A stretch of DNA of 64,000 nucleotides from Dechloromonas sp. TW-R-39-2 (GTDB taxonomy: Bacteria > Pseudomonadota > Gammaproteobacteria > Burkholderiales > Rhodocyclaceae): assembly GCF_016864195.1 (NCBI RefSeq), contig NZ_CP045202.1:3007001-3071000 (forward strand). The letters run 5' to 3'. Made by a program: the position numbers and the translations under genes. This document shows positions 63,523 to 64,000 of the stretch, in pieces (positions within the stretch are counted from its first letter, which is position 1; each line of letters begins with the position of its first letter). Below the pieces are notes generated by a model. It saw only the letters and a list, made by a program, of their open reading frames with translations. It did not search any database and had not been told where the DNA came from.

Positions 63523-64000
63523 TCAGCAATCCACCTGCTCCGCCAAGAGATAGCTGGCGGCATACTTCCTGAACACCTCGCCCTGGACAAAGACATCGAA
63601 CAGGTCCGGGTCGATATGGCCGCCTTTCTTGAAGTTTTCCATGATGCCCAGTGCCTGGGTGAGTTTCATGGCTTCCTTGTAGGGGCGGTCTTTCGCGGTC
63701 AACGCTTCGAAAATATCAGAAATGCCCATCATCCGGGCCTGCCAGCTCATTTCGTCACGCTTCAGCCCTTTCGGGTAGCCTTTGCCATCCATCCGCTCGT
63801 GGTGGCCGCCGGCGTATTCCGGCACATTGCGCAGATGTTTCGGCCAGGGCAGTTGTTCCAGCATGCGGATCGTCGCGACGATGTGGTGGTTGATGATTTC
63901 ACGCTCATTCTGGGTCAGCGTGCCGGCGCGAATGGTCAGGTTGTCGAGTTCGTCGGCTGACAGGAAATCAGTTTCGACGCCCGCCGGATTGGTCCACCGG
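63523..64000 (-). CDS. HD-GYP c-di-GMP phosphodiesterase (5' end beyond window)
   Basis: The C-terminal 158 residues of an HD-GYP protein are visible, reading from base 64000 to the stop at 63523. The block NEREIINHHIVATIRMLEQL, then PWPKHLRNVPEYAGGHHERM DGKGYP, split for length, carries the GYP motif and the HHE metal site. The end LTQALGIMENFKKGGHIDPD is typical too. Its start and any N-terminal sensor are off the right edge. Confidence 0.9.
   Translation of the reverse strand, partial: RWTNPAGVETDFLSADELDNLTIRAGTLTQNEREIINHHIVATIRMLEQLPWPKHLRNVPEYAGGHHERMDGKGYPKGLKRDEMSWQARMMGISDIFEALTAKDRPYKEAMKLTQALGIMENFKKGGHIDPDLFDVFVQGEVFRKYAASYLLAEQVDC

Noticed and set aside
1..64000. CRISPR arrays, insertion sequences, prophage or integrase genes
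   Set aside because: None seen: no regularly spaced direct repeats, no transposase or integrase families, and no rRNA operon in the window.

Overview
The window is a compact, mostly minus-strand stretch of a motile, respiring Gram-negative chromosome. Gene content and protein style suggest a betaproteobacterium, probably Rhodocyclales such as a Dechloromonas relative; that placement is inference, since no rRNA or other taxonomic marker is present. Features are cbb3 oxidase with its assembly genes, MotAB plus MotCD, FlhF/FlhG, FliA, a sigma-54-type promoter in front of flgB, and a PglL-like ligase beside a type IV pilin. Coding density is very high and no gene-free stretch exceeds about 300 bases.

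Region 1 (1-20.2 kb) is flagellar. A long flg operon on the minus strand runs flgB, C, D, E, F, G, H, a second hook-type flgE, flgI, J, K (flgK runs off the left edge). Divergent plus-strand genes are flgA, flgM and flgN. Facing flgN is flhB-flhA-flhF-flhG-fliA-motC-motD. I see a sigma-54-type site before flgB and sigma-28-type sites before flgM and flgK, which fits a hierarchy of early sigma-54, then FliA/FlgM control.

Region 2 (20.3-39.9 kb) is one run of motility and chemotaxis genes on the minus strand: motA, motB, a small MCP-like protein, cheY, cheA, cheW, two PAS-containing MCPs, cheR, cheD, cheB, then a STAS protein, two cheV, a second cheY, cheZ and a second cheA, closed by a strong terminator. 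It looks like two signalling modules joined end to end: a CheA/CheW/MCP/CheRDB module and a CheA/CheV/CheV/CheY/CheZ module, perhaps with separate transcription starting at the STAS gene.

Region 3 (40-51.8 kb) is respiratory and housekeeping: a Nudix hydrolase, a TonB-like protein, the cbb3 oxidase maturation genes ccoG, ccoH and a small DUF3149-type gene, the structural operon ccoNOQP behind an FNR/ANR-type box, ccoI and ccoS, a short-chain dehydrogenase, a REC-GGDEF diguanylate cyclase and tRNA-Thr(CGT).

Region 4 (51.9-64 kb) is cell-envelope and c-di-GMP linked: murJ, a PEBP-family protein, a periplasmic solute-binding protein coupled to a TolC-type porin with an extra C-terminal domain, divergent lapG-lapD (c-di-GMP controlled periplasmic protease system), a CYTH-CHAD protein, an AT-rich PglL-type O-oligosaccharyltransferase, a type IV pilin and the end of an HD-GYP phosphodiesterase.

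Most of the window is well-known biology. The less ordinary items are the second hook gene, a repeated [FY]GFF[DE] motif in the CheA linker, N-terminal repeats in CheZ, a CheZ-like DxxxQ motif in the small MCP-like protein, an FlhG whose P-loop has lost both lysines, and the TolC-domain fusion beside lapGD.
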